The notes under the pieces are model-generated. The model saw nothing but the letters and a program-made list of their open reading frames with translations, made no database searches and was not told where the DNA came from. DNA of 64,000 nt, from NCBI GenBank assembly GCA_019425655.1, contig NQWY01000012.1:1-64000 (forward strand), given 5' to 3'. The stretch's first letter is position 1, and the number at the start of each line of letters is the position of its first letter. This document shows positions 35,215 to 43,694 of this stretch, one piece after another. A program made the position numbers and the translations under genes. This DNA comes from Rhizophagus prolifer (Eukaryota; Glomeromycota; Glomeromycetes; Glomerales; Glomeraceae).

Positions 35215-36000
35215 TTAAAAAACAAGATTTTTGGGTAAATGATGCAGTAATTCCGTATTGATAACAGAAGCACAAATCTCTGGCTTTTCCCAATGTCCAT
35301 TGTGTCCGCAATCCAGAACGTAAGATTTGATATTGGTTCTTTCAGGGAGATTCTTAATGGTTTTTTCCGAATTGACCGCAGAATCATGCTTGCCTGACAA
35401 AACCAGAATTTTCCCTTCAAATTGTTCTAAAACCGAGGTTCTGTCGGCACGTTCTATCATGCCTTTCTGTGATGCCAAAACACCGTCAACAGATGATGTG
35501 TAAGCAATTTCTTTTGCCAGTTTGATTTTAGATTCCAAAACATCGTACTCATTGGGATTGAAAAGATTGGGAACGCCGGCATTGACAAAAGCCCGAAGAT
35601 TTTCTTTGATGATTCTCAAACCCTTCCTACGGGTTTCTTTTTTGGTCTCGTCATCGGCAAAATAAGTAGAAAAAAACAAAGTAAATGATTTCAGTAATTC
35701 CGGATATTTTTCTGCAAAAGCTAAAGAAATATAACCGCCCATCGAATGTCCAAGCAAATGGAATTCTGTCAAACCTAACTTATCCGTTACTTTTTTGACT
35801 TCGTCAGCCATTATCTCAGAAGTTTGGACCTCTGCAACAACTTCTGACTTTCCAAATCCCGGCAAATCAATTTTTACCAGCCTGAATCTGTCAGACAAAA
35901 ACGGAATCATGCTGTCCCAAATCGACAGATTCTCCATAAATCCATGAAGAAGAACAAGATTTTCATTACCGTCACCTTCTATTTCGTAGTTGAGCATCAT
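35215..36000 (-). CDS. alpha/beta hydrolase
   Basis: A 261-residue cytoplasmic hydrolase. LVLLHGFMENLSIWD contains the oxyanion HG motif, LLGHSMGGYISL the nucleophile elbow (G-H-S-M-G), VLSGKHDSAV the acid and DCGHNGHWEKPE the catalytic histidine. This layout fits the MhpC/BioH-like group, but the substrate is unknown. Two ATGs in tandem (36000 and 35997) make the exact start uncertain by one codon. It abuts the lipoprotein gene upstream and lies one base before the DUF1304 gene. Confidence 0.87.
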   Translation of the reverse strand: MMLNYEIEGDGNENLVLLHGFMENLSIWDSMIPFLSDRFRLVKIDLPGFGKSEVVAEVQTSEIMADEVKKVTDKLGLTEFHLLGHSMGGYISLAFAEKYPELLKSFTLFFSTYFADDETKKETRRKGLRIIKENLRAFVNAGVPNLFNPNEYDVLESKIKLAKEIAYTSSVDGVLASQKGMIERADRTSVLEQFEGKILVLSGKHDSAVNSEKTIKNLPERTNIKSYVLDCGHNGHWEKPEICASVINTELLHHLPKNLVF

Positions 36001-36498
36001 TTACATTTTAATAATTATTTTGTCAGCAAACCCAGCATTATTGACGGATTCATAAAGCTTAAACGTTTTCCCGCCGTCTTTTGTTGAGAAATTTTTCTTG
36101 CCTTTTCTTATATCCAATTTCCCCTCATCATAGTCTGAAATACTTTGCGTAATGGTTCCGTCGAATTTAAGATTTTTTGGTGAAGTCATTCTTGCAGTTC
36201 CTTCAATTTTCAGAAAATCGCGGCCTCTTTTATTTTCACCTGATATTTTATATTCGTCCTGGCCTGTTTTTGTAAAACTTATTTTACCATTGCCGGAAAT
36301 CATATCGTGTGTCAGAATATGCGTGCCTTCCAGATTTTTGTAACCGCGACTGATTCTAATACTGTCATTGATTTTCGTTCTCACCACATTGATTGAATCG
36401 ATGATTTTCGCGCTGTCAACTTTCCGATCTGTAATTTCTTCGGATTTTTTACAGGAAATGACAGACAGTAGAACAATAACAGGAATCAGTTTTCTCAT
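36001..36498 (-). CDS. small lipoprotein, family not recognised
   Basis: A 165-residue protein with lipobox VISC (MRKLIPVIVLLSVISCKKSEE). The mature part is beta-rich and begins with a charged linker, then THILTHDMISGNGKISFTK and ISENKRGRDFLKIEGTARM-like strands. No family recognised. First gene of the lipoprotein, hydrolase, DUF1304 set, with no gap to the next gene. Probably attached to the outer or inner membrane facing the periplasm. Confidence 0.65.
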   Translation of the reverse strand: MRKLIPVIVLLSVISCKKSEEITDRKVDSAKIIDSINVVRTKINDSIRISRGYKNLEGTHILTHDMISGNGKISFTKTGQDEYKISGENKRGRDFLKIEGTARMTSPKNLKFDGTITQSISDYDEGKLDIRKGKKNFSTKDGGKTFKLYESVNNAGFADKIIIKM

Positions 36499-36530
36499 AG
36501 TTTTTATTTTCCTTACGAAAATATATAAAT

Positions 36531-36569
36531 TAAATCAAAAACCTTTCTAAAAATTGATTCAGAAAGGTT
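36531..36569 (-). terminator. terminator of exbD
   Basis: AACCTTTCT (36540-36548) pairs with AGAAAGGTT (36561-36569); on the minus strand TTTTTGATTT follows. Confidence 0.65.
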
Positions 36570-36571
36570 AT

Positions 36572-36635
36572 AAGTCACTCCTACGGACTTTGATTTGAAT
36601 TTCTGTAAACAAACATTTCGCTCCTACGGAGCTTG
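36572..36635. repeat. intergenic repeat with CTCCTACGGA words
   Basis: Two CTCCTACGGA words about 42 bases apart; the second is the 13-base palindrome GCTCCTACGGAGC (36620-36632). It lies between the exbD stop and its terminator. Confidence 0.45.
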
Positions 36636-36640
36636 CCCGG

Positions 36641-37159
36641 TTACTGCACTTTCTTTTCGTACAGTTCTTTTTCTTTATCATTCATTTCAGCAATGCCGTA
36701 CTTTTCAGATTTTGTAATGGTCATTTCGTCCAACATATCCACCATTGTTTTGTACTGCGAATCGTCAGCGGGTTTTATAATAATCGTAAAGTTTTCTTTT
36801 TTAGGAGCGTTCGCTTTTGCTGCTTCGATGGTTTTCGCCACCTGAGCTTTATCAAATGAAACTTCTGTAAGACTATTGTCATTCAAATCATTTTTCTCTG
36901 CCTGATAGTAGAAAACCCTTCCATCTCTACCAAGAATAAATGTTATTGAATTTCTAATATCAACGTGTGTTTCTATATCCGTTGGATTTTTCGGAGGGTT
37001 GGAAAAATTAATGGCGTTTGGTTTTGAGAAATTGGTTGTGAACATAAAAAATGTAATCAATAAAAATCCCAAATCTACCATTGGCGTCATATCCACACGA
37101 ATTGGTTTCTTGTTCTGAGTTTTTCCGTTAGATTGCTCTTTAATTTGTACTTCTGCCAT
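36641..37159 (-). CDS. exbD: ExbD/TolR-family proton-channel component
   Basis: A 172-residue inner-membrane protein. The cytoplasmic N-terminus ends in RVDMTPMVDLGFLLITFFMF, with the single membrane helix and the conserved aspartate (MVDLGF) that carries protons. A periplasmic domain follows. ExbD works with ExbB and TonB to energise outer-membrane receptors, or with a GldL-like motor. Here no exbB or second exbD lies beside it, so it is probably an extra copy. Its own terminator follows. Confidence 0.85.
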   Translation of the reverse strand: MAEVQIKEQSNGKTQNKKPIRVDMTPMVDLGFLLITFFMFTTNFSKPNAINFSNPPKNPTDIETHVDIRNSITFILGRDGRVFYYQAEKNDLNDNSLTEVSFDKAQVAKTIEAAKANAPKKENFTIIIKPADDSQYKTMVDMLDEMTITKSEKYGIAEMNDKEKELYEKKVQ

Positions 37160-37285
37160 AGCTTTAATTTTTAGTAGTTAGTAATAAAAAATAAAAATCC
37201 GTAACGATTTATCATCATTATGGATTTCCAAATACAAATTATGTACCTAATTTTTAATTTTAATACAAAAATACTATTTATCGAA

Positions 37286-37720
37286 TTACAAATTCTGCCA
37301 ATTCTCAGAAGTCATCTGGAATTTGATTTCTTTTCCGTGTGTTCCGATTTCCTCCCAACCTGAAAACCGATAAAATTGTGCGGCTCTTGTACCAGGTGCT
37401 GTTCCAAGCCATACAGGATTTTTGGTTTGTTTAAAATACCAATTCAGCATCTGGTTATGCAATTGTTTTCCAATACCCTGATCTTCAAATTCTGGTTTTA
37501 CAAATAATGCCCAAACGTTATTTTCAACCAAATCTACGATGGCAAATCCGACAATTTCATTTTCAATTTCACAAACCCAGCCTTTTCCGTTGTCTGTTAA
37601 ATAGATTTCATAATCTTTATCTTTGACAACATCCTGACTTGATAATTGATTTTCCTTCACAGAATTGCGGACAATCTGCATTTGTGAAATATCGCTGATA
37701 TTAGCTTCTCTGAAAACCAC
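37286..37720 (-). CDS. GNAT-family N-acetyltransferase
   Basis: A 144-residue acetyl-CoA-dependent transferase. VVDLVENNVWALFVKPEFEDQ-like strands lead to the acetyl-CoA pyrophosphate loop QGIGKQLH, and the end has WLGTAPGTRAAQFYRFSGW, a common GNAT motif B. Substrate unknown. It starts 2 bases after the dsbD stop and is translated in the same direction, so it is part of that operon. Confidence 0.85.
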   Translation of the reverse strand: MVFREANISDISQMQIVRNSVKENQLSSQDVVKDKDYEIYLTDNGKGWVCEIENEIVGFAIVDLVENNVWALFVKPEFEDQGIGKQLHNQMLNWYFKQTKNPVWLGTAPGTRAAQFYRFSGWEEIGTHGKEIKFQMTSENWQNL

Positions 37721-37722
37721 AA

Positions 37723-39729
37723 TTATTTATTCTTAAAATAATCAATTCCACATTTCAGGAATTTTTTGAAATCCTCTTTTGGCATATATCCTGAAACCGG
37801 AGAATTAATCACCTTTTGGTCTGGTGTTACCAATACATAATGCGGTTGAGAATTATTATTGAAATTAACTTGTTGAAACAAACTCCATTTATCGCCAATC
37901 GTCTTTACTTTCTTCATTTGACCTTCGCCCATATCGATTTTGATTTGCTCATTTTCCGGCAATTCTTCTTTATCATCCACATAAACAGAAGCCAGAATCA
38001 CATCATTTTGGATCATTGGTAAAATATCTTCCTGGCTCCAAACAAACTCTTCCATTTTACGGCAGTTTTCGCAACCATAACCTGTGAAATCTATTAAAAC
38101 GGGTTTGTTCTCTTTTTTCGCCACTTCTATGGCTTCGAAGTAATTGTGATAAGGCTTCAAACCAAGAATTCCATCTTCTTCTTTATGAAAATAACTAACA
38201 TTCAACGGCGGTAAAATCCCACTTAGCAATTGTAATTTTGGTTTTTCCGAAGGAATCAATCCCTGAATCAAATATGCGATGAATACAACCCCGAAAACCC
38301 CAAGAATTCTTCTTCCTAAACTGATTTTCGGATTCTTATCATCGTGCGGAAATCTGATTTTCGCGAATAAATAAACAACTAATCCAATCGCAATGATAAT
38401 CCAAAGCACGATGAACAATTCTCTTTTCAGCAAGAAAGTTTTGGAAACCAAATCTGCTTTGGATAAGAATTTCAACGCCAAAGCCAATTCGACAAATCCA
38501 AGAACAACTTTCACCGTGTTCATCCAACCGCCTGATTTTGGTAAACTTTGAAGTGCTTGCGGGAACAGTGCCAACAATCCGAAAACCAATGCCCAAGCCA
38601 ATCCGAAACCAGCTAAAGCAAATGTCAACAATGTTGGAACATTGGTCGCTCCAGCTACAACACCACCTAATAAGCTCCCTAAAATCGGGCCTGTACAAGA
38701 GAATGAAACGATCACTAAAGTCAATGCCATAAAGAAAATCCCAATGATTCCGCCCGCTTCTTCAGCTTTGGAAGATTTATTGGCAATCCAGCTTGGCAAA
38801 ACAATTTCATAATAGCCGAAAAAGCTAAGAGCAAAAAATAAAAATATAGCGAAGAAGAATAAATTCAGCCAGATATTGGTCGAAATTTGATTGAAAATAT
38901 TCCCAGAAATTCCATCAATAATATGCGTAAATAAAGGCATCACTGTGAAAAATGAAACCGTCAACGGAATCATTGGGAAAACACACGGCGTAAGCAATGC
39001 AATCAGTCCGCCTAAAAATCCTAATCCGAGAACGAGCCAATTATCGTTAGCCGGTTTTTGCTGAGCAGTTCCACAATTGGTCAAAGGGTTTTTGAAATCC
39101 AAAGAATTGACCTTCAAACCGTCTTGTTTTGCAACAGTAGGCGTTGCAACATTTGTCGGTTTCAGAACTGTTCCGACTTTTCCGGACGGAGCAACCTCAT
39201 AAACAGTGTCTTTTGTTTTACCAACATTTTCGTCAGAAGCAACGGTTGTTTTACTGCCTTCAATTTGTTTTTCAAATTCTAATGTATTTGGCGCCAAACA
39301 AACACGGTCATTACAAGTCTGATACATTATTTCAGCGGTAATTGTCGCCGGTTTTGCGGCATCTTTTGGTTTGAATTTTTGCTTGAAAACGACTTTGTTT
39401 GAATAATAAACAATCTGAGCACCAAAAGCTTCCGAAAATTCATCATGTTTTTTTCCTATTTCCTGAACTTTACCAATCAGTTGGATTCCTTGTTTTGAAG
39501 TGATTTTAAATTCCGTTGGGATTCCGGAATCAGGTGGCAAATCCTGAGAATAAACGTGCCAGTTATCTTCAATTGTTCCTGTCAAAACAGCTTCATATTC
39601 GTCTTTCCCAACAGCATTAATATCGAACTTGAACTTAACCGGATTTTTTATCTGTGCATTGAATAGGGTTATTATTAATAGAAAAAGTGTGGATAACACC
39701 TCACCACAAAGGTCACAAAGTTTTTTCAC
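37723..39729 (-). CDS. dsbD: thiol:disulfide interchange protein DsbD
   Basis: A 668-residue protein passing electrons from cytoplasmic thioredoxin to the periplasm. Order: DsbDalpha-like N-terminal domain, a transmembrane core from about residue 230 (LIALLTPCVFPMIP with the first membrane cysteine, SFSCTGPILG with the second), and a C-terminal thioredoxin domain with CENC. The start is a GTG and residues 1-10 (MKKLCDLCGE) are encoded by a CACAAAG-type repeat (39702-39729), giving an odd cysteine-rich start before the hydrophobic LSTLFLLIITLFNAQ. No better start is visible, so the native N-terminus may have been overwritten. Confidence 0.9.
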   Translation of the reverse strand: MKKLCDLCGEVLSTLFLLIITLFNAQIKNPVKFKFDINAVGKDEYEAVLTGTIEDNWHVYSQDLPPDSGIPTEFKITSKQGIQLIGKVQEIGKKHDEFSEAFGAQIVYYSNKVVFKQKFKPKDAAKPATITAEIMYQTCNDRVCLAPNTLEFEKQIEGSKTTVASDENVGKTKDTVYEVAPSGKVGTVLKPTNVATPTVAKQDGLKVNSLDFKNPLTNCGTAQQKPANDNWLVLGLGFLGGLIALLTPCVFPMIPLTVSFFTVMPLFTHIIDGISGNIFNQISTNIWLNLFFFAIFLFFALSFFGYYEIVLPSWIANKSSKAEEAGGIIGIFFMALTLVIVSFSCTGPILGSLLGGVVAGATNVPTLLTFALAGFGLAWALVFGLLALFPQALQSLPKSGGWMNTVKVVLGFVELALALKFLSKADLVSKTFLLKRELFIVLWIIIAIGLVVYLFAKIRFPHDDKNPKISLGRRILGVFGVVFIAYLIQGLIPSEKPKLQLLSGILPPLNVSYFHKEEDGILGLKPYHNYFEAIEVAKKENKPVLIDFTGYGCENCRKMEEFVWSQEDILPMIQNDVILASVYVDDKEELPENEQIKIDMGEGQMKKVKTIGDKWSLFQQVNFNNNSQPHYVLVTPDQKVINSPVSGYMPKEDFKKFLKCGIDYFKNK

Positions 39730-39778
39730 AAGAAACTCAATTTGTGAACTTTGTGAAATCTTCGCAGTCTTTGCGGTT
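39702..39778. repeat. CACAAAG-type dispersed repeat, overlapping the dsbD start
   Basis: On the plus strand it reads CACCACAAAGGTCACAAAG, then a central part, and ends in AACTTTGTG and GCAGTCTTTGCGGTTAA, the outward-facing words shared with the copies at 21684, 34763 and 56495. The left arm is within dsbD. Confidence 0.6.
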
Positions 39779-40970
39779 AAATTTCAAGTTCAAGATAATC
39801 GGATTTTTGAGATGAAAATCTTCTGTCCTGACGAAAAGGCAAAACACCTAAAACTTGGTCATTCGTATCACAAAGAAGCCAGATTTTTTGCTTCGCTAAA
39901 ATAGACAATTTTTCATCCTTAAAAAACTTCGAAATTTTCTTTTTGCCAATCATTCCGATAGGAAAAAACAAATCGCCTTCATGTTTTCTTCGTAATTTCA
40001 AAGGCTTTTTAACTGTCTTATTATCAATTTTCCAAAAACAATGACCAAATTCCTGGATTTCATTTTTAATATTTTCAGGAATAATGATTTTGTTATCAAA
40101 AAAATCAACTCATTCCTATTAACTACCAATTGAAATTCAGAATTGAAAAAAGAACTTCCGGTTTGAGATGTCAGAAACTTTTGCATTTCGTTTTCGTCAT
40201 TAAAACCGAATCTTTTTAAAATCTCGTATCGAATCAACTCAGATTCTGCTGAGAATTTTTGTTTATCAATAATTATTTGATCTTCATCAAAATTTATCTT
40301 TAATTTTTCAATTTTTTCATCAACTTCTTGAAAAATTGGTCAGAAAATCCGGATTGACTTTCTCCAATTCAGTAACGATATTGTGACGGATTTTATTTCT
40401 CAGATAATCCGTTTTTTGATTGGACTTATCTTCACGGTATTTGATTTGATTCTCTACTGCAAAATCATAAATTTCATCCTTAGAAAAATCAAGAAGAGGA
40501 CGAATGATTCCGTTTTCATTTTGCGGAATTCCGCTCAGACCACGGATTCCCGATGCTTTGGAAAGGTTGATGATAAAAGTTTCCAAATGGTCATTCAGAT
40601 GATGCGCTGTAACTAAAAATTCCAGATTTTCTTTTTTCTGAATTTCTCTAAAAAACCGATATCGCAGTTTTCTCGCCCAATTTTGGATCGAGTTTTCCGG
40701 CTGAATATCCTTTTGAGAAATTTCATATAAATGAAAAGGAATTTTATGTTTTTCACAAAAATCGGAAACCAACTGTTGATCCAGGTTAGAATCCTCATTA
40801 CGGAGATGATAGTTGATATGTGCAACATGAAAATCAAAACCCGAAACCTGAAATAAATCAGCCAAAACCATAGAGTCCACTCCTCCACTTACCGCTAAAA
40901 GGTATGTTTTTTGTTGCGAGTTTGGAAGTAATCGCTCAATAGCGTTTTGAAATTTTAAGAGACTTAACAC
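39777..40970 (-). pseudogene. tilS: tRNA(Ile)-lysidine synthase, interrupted frame
   Basis: TilS makes lysidine at the wobble base of the tRNA-Ile that reads AUA and is essential in most bacteria. The first frame (40970-40320, 216 residues) has the PP-loop AVSGGVDSMVLADLF. The C-terminal TilS domain follows in two further frames (about 40330-40100 and then 40001-39777, the latter with DLFFPIGMIGKKKISKFF). The frame changes once at a five-T run near 40330 (one T too many) and back at a seven-T run near 40106 (one T too few). Net length is normal. This suggests sequencing error in homopolymers or a very recent lesion. Confidence 0.8.
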
Positions 40971-41023
40971 AAATTTATAACGAAATATTAAGTTATAACC
41001 ACAAATATACAGTTATTAATTCT

Positions 41024-41031
41024 TACTTTTG
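41024..41031 (+). promoter_or_regulatory. putative -7 box of the OmpA-like gene
   Basis: TACTTTTG matches TAnnTTTG, 22 bases before the ATG. No TTTG at the -33 position. Confidence 0.4.
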
Positions 41032-41053
41032 AAACGATTAAAATCATTATACT

Positions 41054-41890
41054 ATGAAATTATTTAAGATTTTGACCATCACAGCACTGGGGCTTTCCCT
41101 TGCGTCTTGCGTCAGCAAAAAACAGTTCGATGCCCTTAATCTCAATTACAAACAATGTGTTGAAGATGCTGGTGAAAGAATGCGCCAGATCCAGGATCTA
41201 AAAGGTGAAAACTCATCACTAAAAGGTCAGAACGATTTACTTTTAGGACAAAACAATGCATTAAAATCCAGCTTGGATGCGTGTCTATCCAATGCAGGAA
41301 AAGGTTCTGCAAATATTGATAAACTGGTTGGAGAAATCAACGCTTCTAATGCTTACATCAAGCAATTGATTTCCGGGAAAAGTAGAAATGACAGTTTGAA
41401 CATTGCTTTATCTAATAAATTGAAACGTTCCCTTGATAACGTCGCAGACCAGGATGTAGATGTAAAAGTTCTGAAAGGTGTAGTATTGATTTCATTATCG
41501 GATAAGATGCTTTATCAGGTTGGAAAATATGATATTCAGCCAGCCGCTGCGGATGTTCTTGCTAAAGTGGCTAAAGTTATCAACGATTACGATACTTACA
41601 GTGTTTTGATCGAAGGTAACACGGATAATACGCCATTGAACAGTGCTAATGCACCAAGAGACAACTGGGATCTTTCTGCTCTTAGAGCGACTGCCGTTGC
41701 AAAAGTTTTACAAAATCAGTTTGGTGTGAATCCTAACAGAATCACTGCAGGTGGTAGATCAGAATATAATCCTAAGACAACTAACGCATCAGTTTCCGGA
41801 AGATCTGAAAACCGAAGAACAGAGATTATCATTATGCCGAAACTGGATGAGTTCATGAAGCTCATGGACATTGCTCCAGTTAAGAAATAA
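41054..41890 (+). CDS. OmpA-family lipoprotein
   Basis: A 278-residue lipoprotein (lipobox LASC, C19). Residues 30-80 form a heptad-like coiled coil (SLKGQNDLLLGQNNALKSS). From about 140 an OmpA C-terminal domain binds peptidoglycan: VEGNTDNTPLNS and NRITAGGRSEYNP. In the final part SGRSENRRTEIIIMP is the conserved NRRTEI end. This class links outer membrane and cell wall; no barrel is present. A strong terminator follows. Confidence 0.9.
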   Translation: MKLFKILTITALGLSLASCVSKKQFDALNLNYKQCVEDAGERMRQIQDLKGENSSLKGQNDLLLGQNNALKSSLDACLSNAGKGSANIDKLVGEINASNAYIKQLISGKSRNDSLNIALSNKLKRSLDNVADQDVDVKVLKGVVLISLSDKMLYQVGKYDIQPAAADVLAKVAKVINDYDTYSVLIEGNTDNTPLNSANAPRDNWDLSALRATAVAKVLQNQFGVNPNRITAGGRSEYNPKTTNASVSGRSENRRTEIIIMPKLDEFMKLMDIAPVKK

Positions 41891-41913
41891 TACAATTCTT
41901 AGAAATATAAAAT

Positions 41914-41946
41914 AAACCTTGTCAGATTTTGGCAAGGTTTTTTTGT
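41914..41946 (+). terminator. Rho-independent terminator after the OmpA-like gene
   Basis: AAACCTTG / CAAGGTTT stem, 11-base loop, followed by TTTTG. Confidence 0.8.
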
Positions 41947-41976
41947 TTACTAAATTTGAACCTTAATCCTTGATCA

Positions 41977-42624
41977 ATGAGTTATTTTGAAGAATTGGAC
42001 AAAGAGATGGATCGATATCTGGAAGACAACGCTTCCGAAGAGCCTGTCATTTTAAAAAAATTAAGAAAGGAAACTTATCAGAAAACCACTCAGCCACATA
42101 TGATCTCCGGTTATCTGCAAGGCCGTTTGTTAAGCATTTTGTCACATATTGTCCAGCCAAAATATGTTTTGGAAATCGGAACATTTACCGGCTATGCAGC
42201 TCTGAGTATTGCAGAAGGATTACCAAAAGACGGGAAAATCTACACGATTGATAAAAATGAAGATCTGGCTTACATTCCTCAAAAATATTTTGCAGAAAGT
42301 GATTATAAAAACCAAATCGAATTCATCATCGGTGATGCGAAAGAAGAAATCAAAAAACTGGATAAAGTTTGGGATTTGATTTTCATTGATGCAGACAAGG
42401 AAAGCTATTTGGAATATTTAATGCTCATCAAACCTAATCTCCGTTCCGGAAGTATCATTCTTATTGATAATGTTCTTTGGTACGGAAAAGTGCTCGAAAA
42501 TAATCCGAAAGACAAGCAAACCGAACAAATCAAACTCGTGAATAAAATCATTACCGAAGATCCTGATTTCGAAAATCTAATCTTACCTTTGCGGGACGGA
42601 TTACACTTGATAAGAAAGAAATAA
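41977..42624 (+). CDS. SAM-dependent O-methyltransferase (CCoAOMT-like)
   Basis: A 215-residue class I methyltransferase of the catechol/caffeoyl-CoA O-methyltransferase family. SAM-binding motif I is VLEIGTFTGYAALSIAEGL, motif II IYTIDKNED, and the metal ligands lie in FIDADKESYLEY and ILIDNVLWYG. The length is standard for bacterial members, whose natural substrates are mostly unknown. A second-position gene (42655) follows 30 bases later and probably shares the transcript. Confidence 0.9.
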   Translation: MSYFEELDKEMDRYLEDNASEEPVILKKLRKETYQKTTQPHMISGYLQGRLLSILSHIVQPKYVLEIGTFTGYAALSIAEGLPKDGKIYTIDKNEDLAYIPQKYFAESDYKNQIEFIIGDAKEEIKKLDKVWDLIFIDADKESYLEYLMLIKPNLRSGSIILIDNVLWYGKVLENNPKDKQTEQIKLVNKIITEDPDFENLILPLRDGLHLIRKK

Positions 42625-42654
42625 TTCGTATTTTTAAATTCATAATTGATTGAA

Positions 42655-43371
42655 ATGAATAAAGGCATTTGCAATGTTTCCATCGCTCCGCTGAGAGCAG
42701 ACAGTTCCGACAAAAGCGAAATTGTATCACAACTTCTTTATGGTGAATCTGCTGATATTTTGGAAGTAAAAGACAACTGGACCAAAATCAAAACCCATTA
42801 CGACAATTATGAAGCGTGGATGGACACAAAACAAATTTCACCGGTTTCTGACGAATTTTTAGCATCAAGAAAAACAAACCTTGTGAAAGAATCTTTCCAA
42901 TCTACAATGACAGAAAGTGGAAAAGTGCTTTTATCAATGGGTTCTGAAGTCAATTTTGAAACCACTTCGCCAACACGTGGCCACGATCTCAGCGAAAGCA
43001 TTGTCAACTGCGCCAAGGAATTCCTGAATGTTCCCTATCTCTGGGGCGGCAAAAGCTTTTTCGGAATCGATTGCAGTGGTTTTACGCAAATTGTTTACAA
43101 AATCCACGGTATCAAAATCCCGAGAGATACTTATCAGCAGGCCGAGCTAGGAGATGTTTTGACTTTCATAGAAGAAGCAAAGCCTGGCGATTTGGCATTT
43201 TTTGAAAATTCGGAAGGAAGGATTATTCACGTTGGTTTTATCCTAGCAGACCAGAAAATCATCCACGCGCACGGAAAGGTAAGAATTGACAGCTTGGATT
43301 CATCAGGCATTTTCAACAAAGACCAAAACAGACACACACACAAACTGAGATTCATCAGATCTTATTTTTAA
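42655..43371 (+). CDS. NlpC/P60 (C40) peptidase with N-terminal SH3 domain (YkfC-like)
   Basis: A 238-residue protein without a signal peptide. ATG 42655 is preferred over the TTG three codons upstream. The N-terminal SH3b-like domain (CNVSIAPLRADSSDKSEIV to YEAWMDTKQIS) precedes the C40 domain: GIDCSGFTQIVYKIHG carries the nucleophile, IIHVGFILADQ the first histidine and IIHAHGKVRID the second. This order matches gamma-D-glutamyl-L-diamino-acid endopeptidases that recycle muropeptides in the cytoplasm. Substrate is inference. Confidence 0.87.
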   Translation: MNKGICNVSIAPLRADSSDKSEIVSQLLYGESADILEVKDNWTKIKTHYDNYEAWMDTKQISPVSDEFLASRKTNLVKESFQSTMTESGKVLLSMGSEVNFETTSPTRGHDLSESIVNCAKEFLNVPYLWGGKSFFGIDCSGFTQIVYKIHGIKIPRDTYQQAELGDVLTFIEEAKPGDLAFFENSEGRIIHVGFILADQKIIHAHGKVRIDSLDSSGIFNKDQNRHTHKLRFIRSYF

Positions 43372-43376
43372 AAATA

Positions 43377-43412
43377 AAAAGCTTCCAATTTTTGGAAGCT
43401 TTTATTTATTAT
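43377..43412. terminator. bidirectional terminator
   Basis: AAAAGCTTCCA / TGGAAGCTTTT perfect stem with a 5-base loop, T-rich outside on both strands. It serves the C40 gene and the 43422 gene. Confidence 0.85.
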
Positions 43413-43421
43413 TAAGAAGAA

Positions 43422-43676
43422 TTACTTTATCAGATTTCTTGATTTAGCTTCTTCTTTTACTTTTCCATGGCTCATAATATTGGCAATCAAAACCGGTAAA
43501 AATGCCAAAGGTAAAAATGTAAACACTCCAAAACCCTGAGTAATGCTGATATAAACGCAGGTTATAATCATAATGAAAAAGATGACAGAAAAAGATATCA
43601 AAACTGTTCTTGCGATCTTCAGATTCTTCAACACTTGCTCATTGCTTAATTCTGAAAGGTTTTCTGATCTTTTCAT
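43422..43676 (-). CDS. small two-helix membrane protein
   Basis: An 84-residue protein. A charged N-terminus (KRSENLSELSNEQVLKNLK) precedes two membrane helices (TVLISFSVIFFIMIITCVYI and FTFLPLAFLPVLIANI) and a basic tail. Small proteins of this pattern are common in Flavobacteriia and are sometimes called redox-active disulfide protein 2, but only one cysteine is present here, so that name says little. It lies just downstream of the TonB-dependent receptor gene in the same direction. Confidence 0.65.
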   Translation of the reverse strand: MKRSENLSELSNEQVLKNLKIARTVLISFSVIFFIMIITCVYISITQGFGVFTFLPLAFLPVLIANIMSHGKVKEEAKSRNLIK

Positions 43677-43694
43677 AGGATTTGATTTTGATAA

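Noticed and set aside
34848-35420. Longer frame for the DUF1304 gene
   Set aside because: The extra 69 residues are an antisense-like overlap of the hydrolase gene; the ATG at 35213 starts the recognisable domain.
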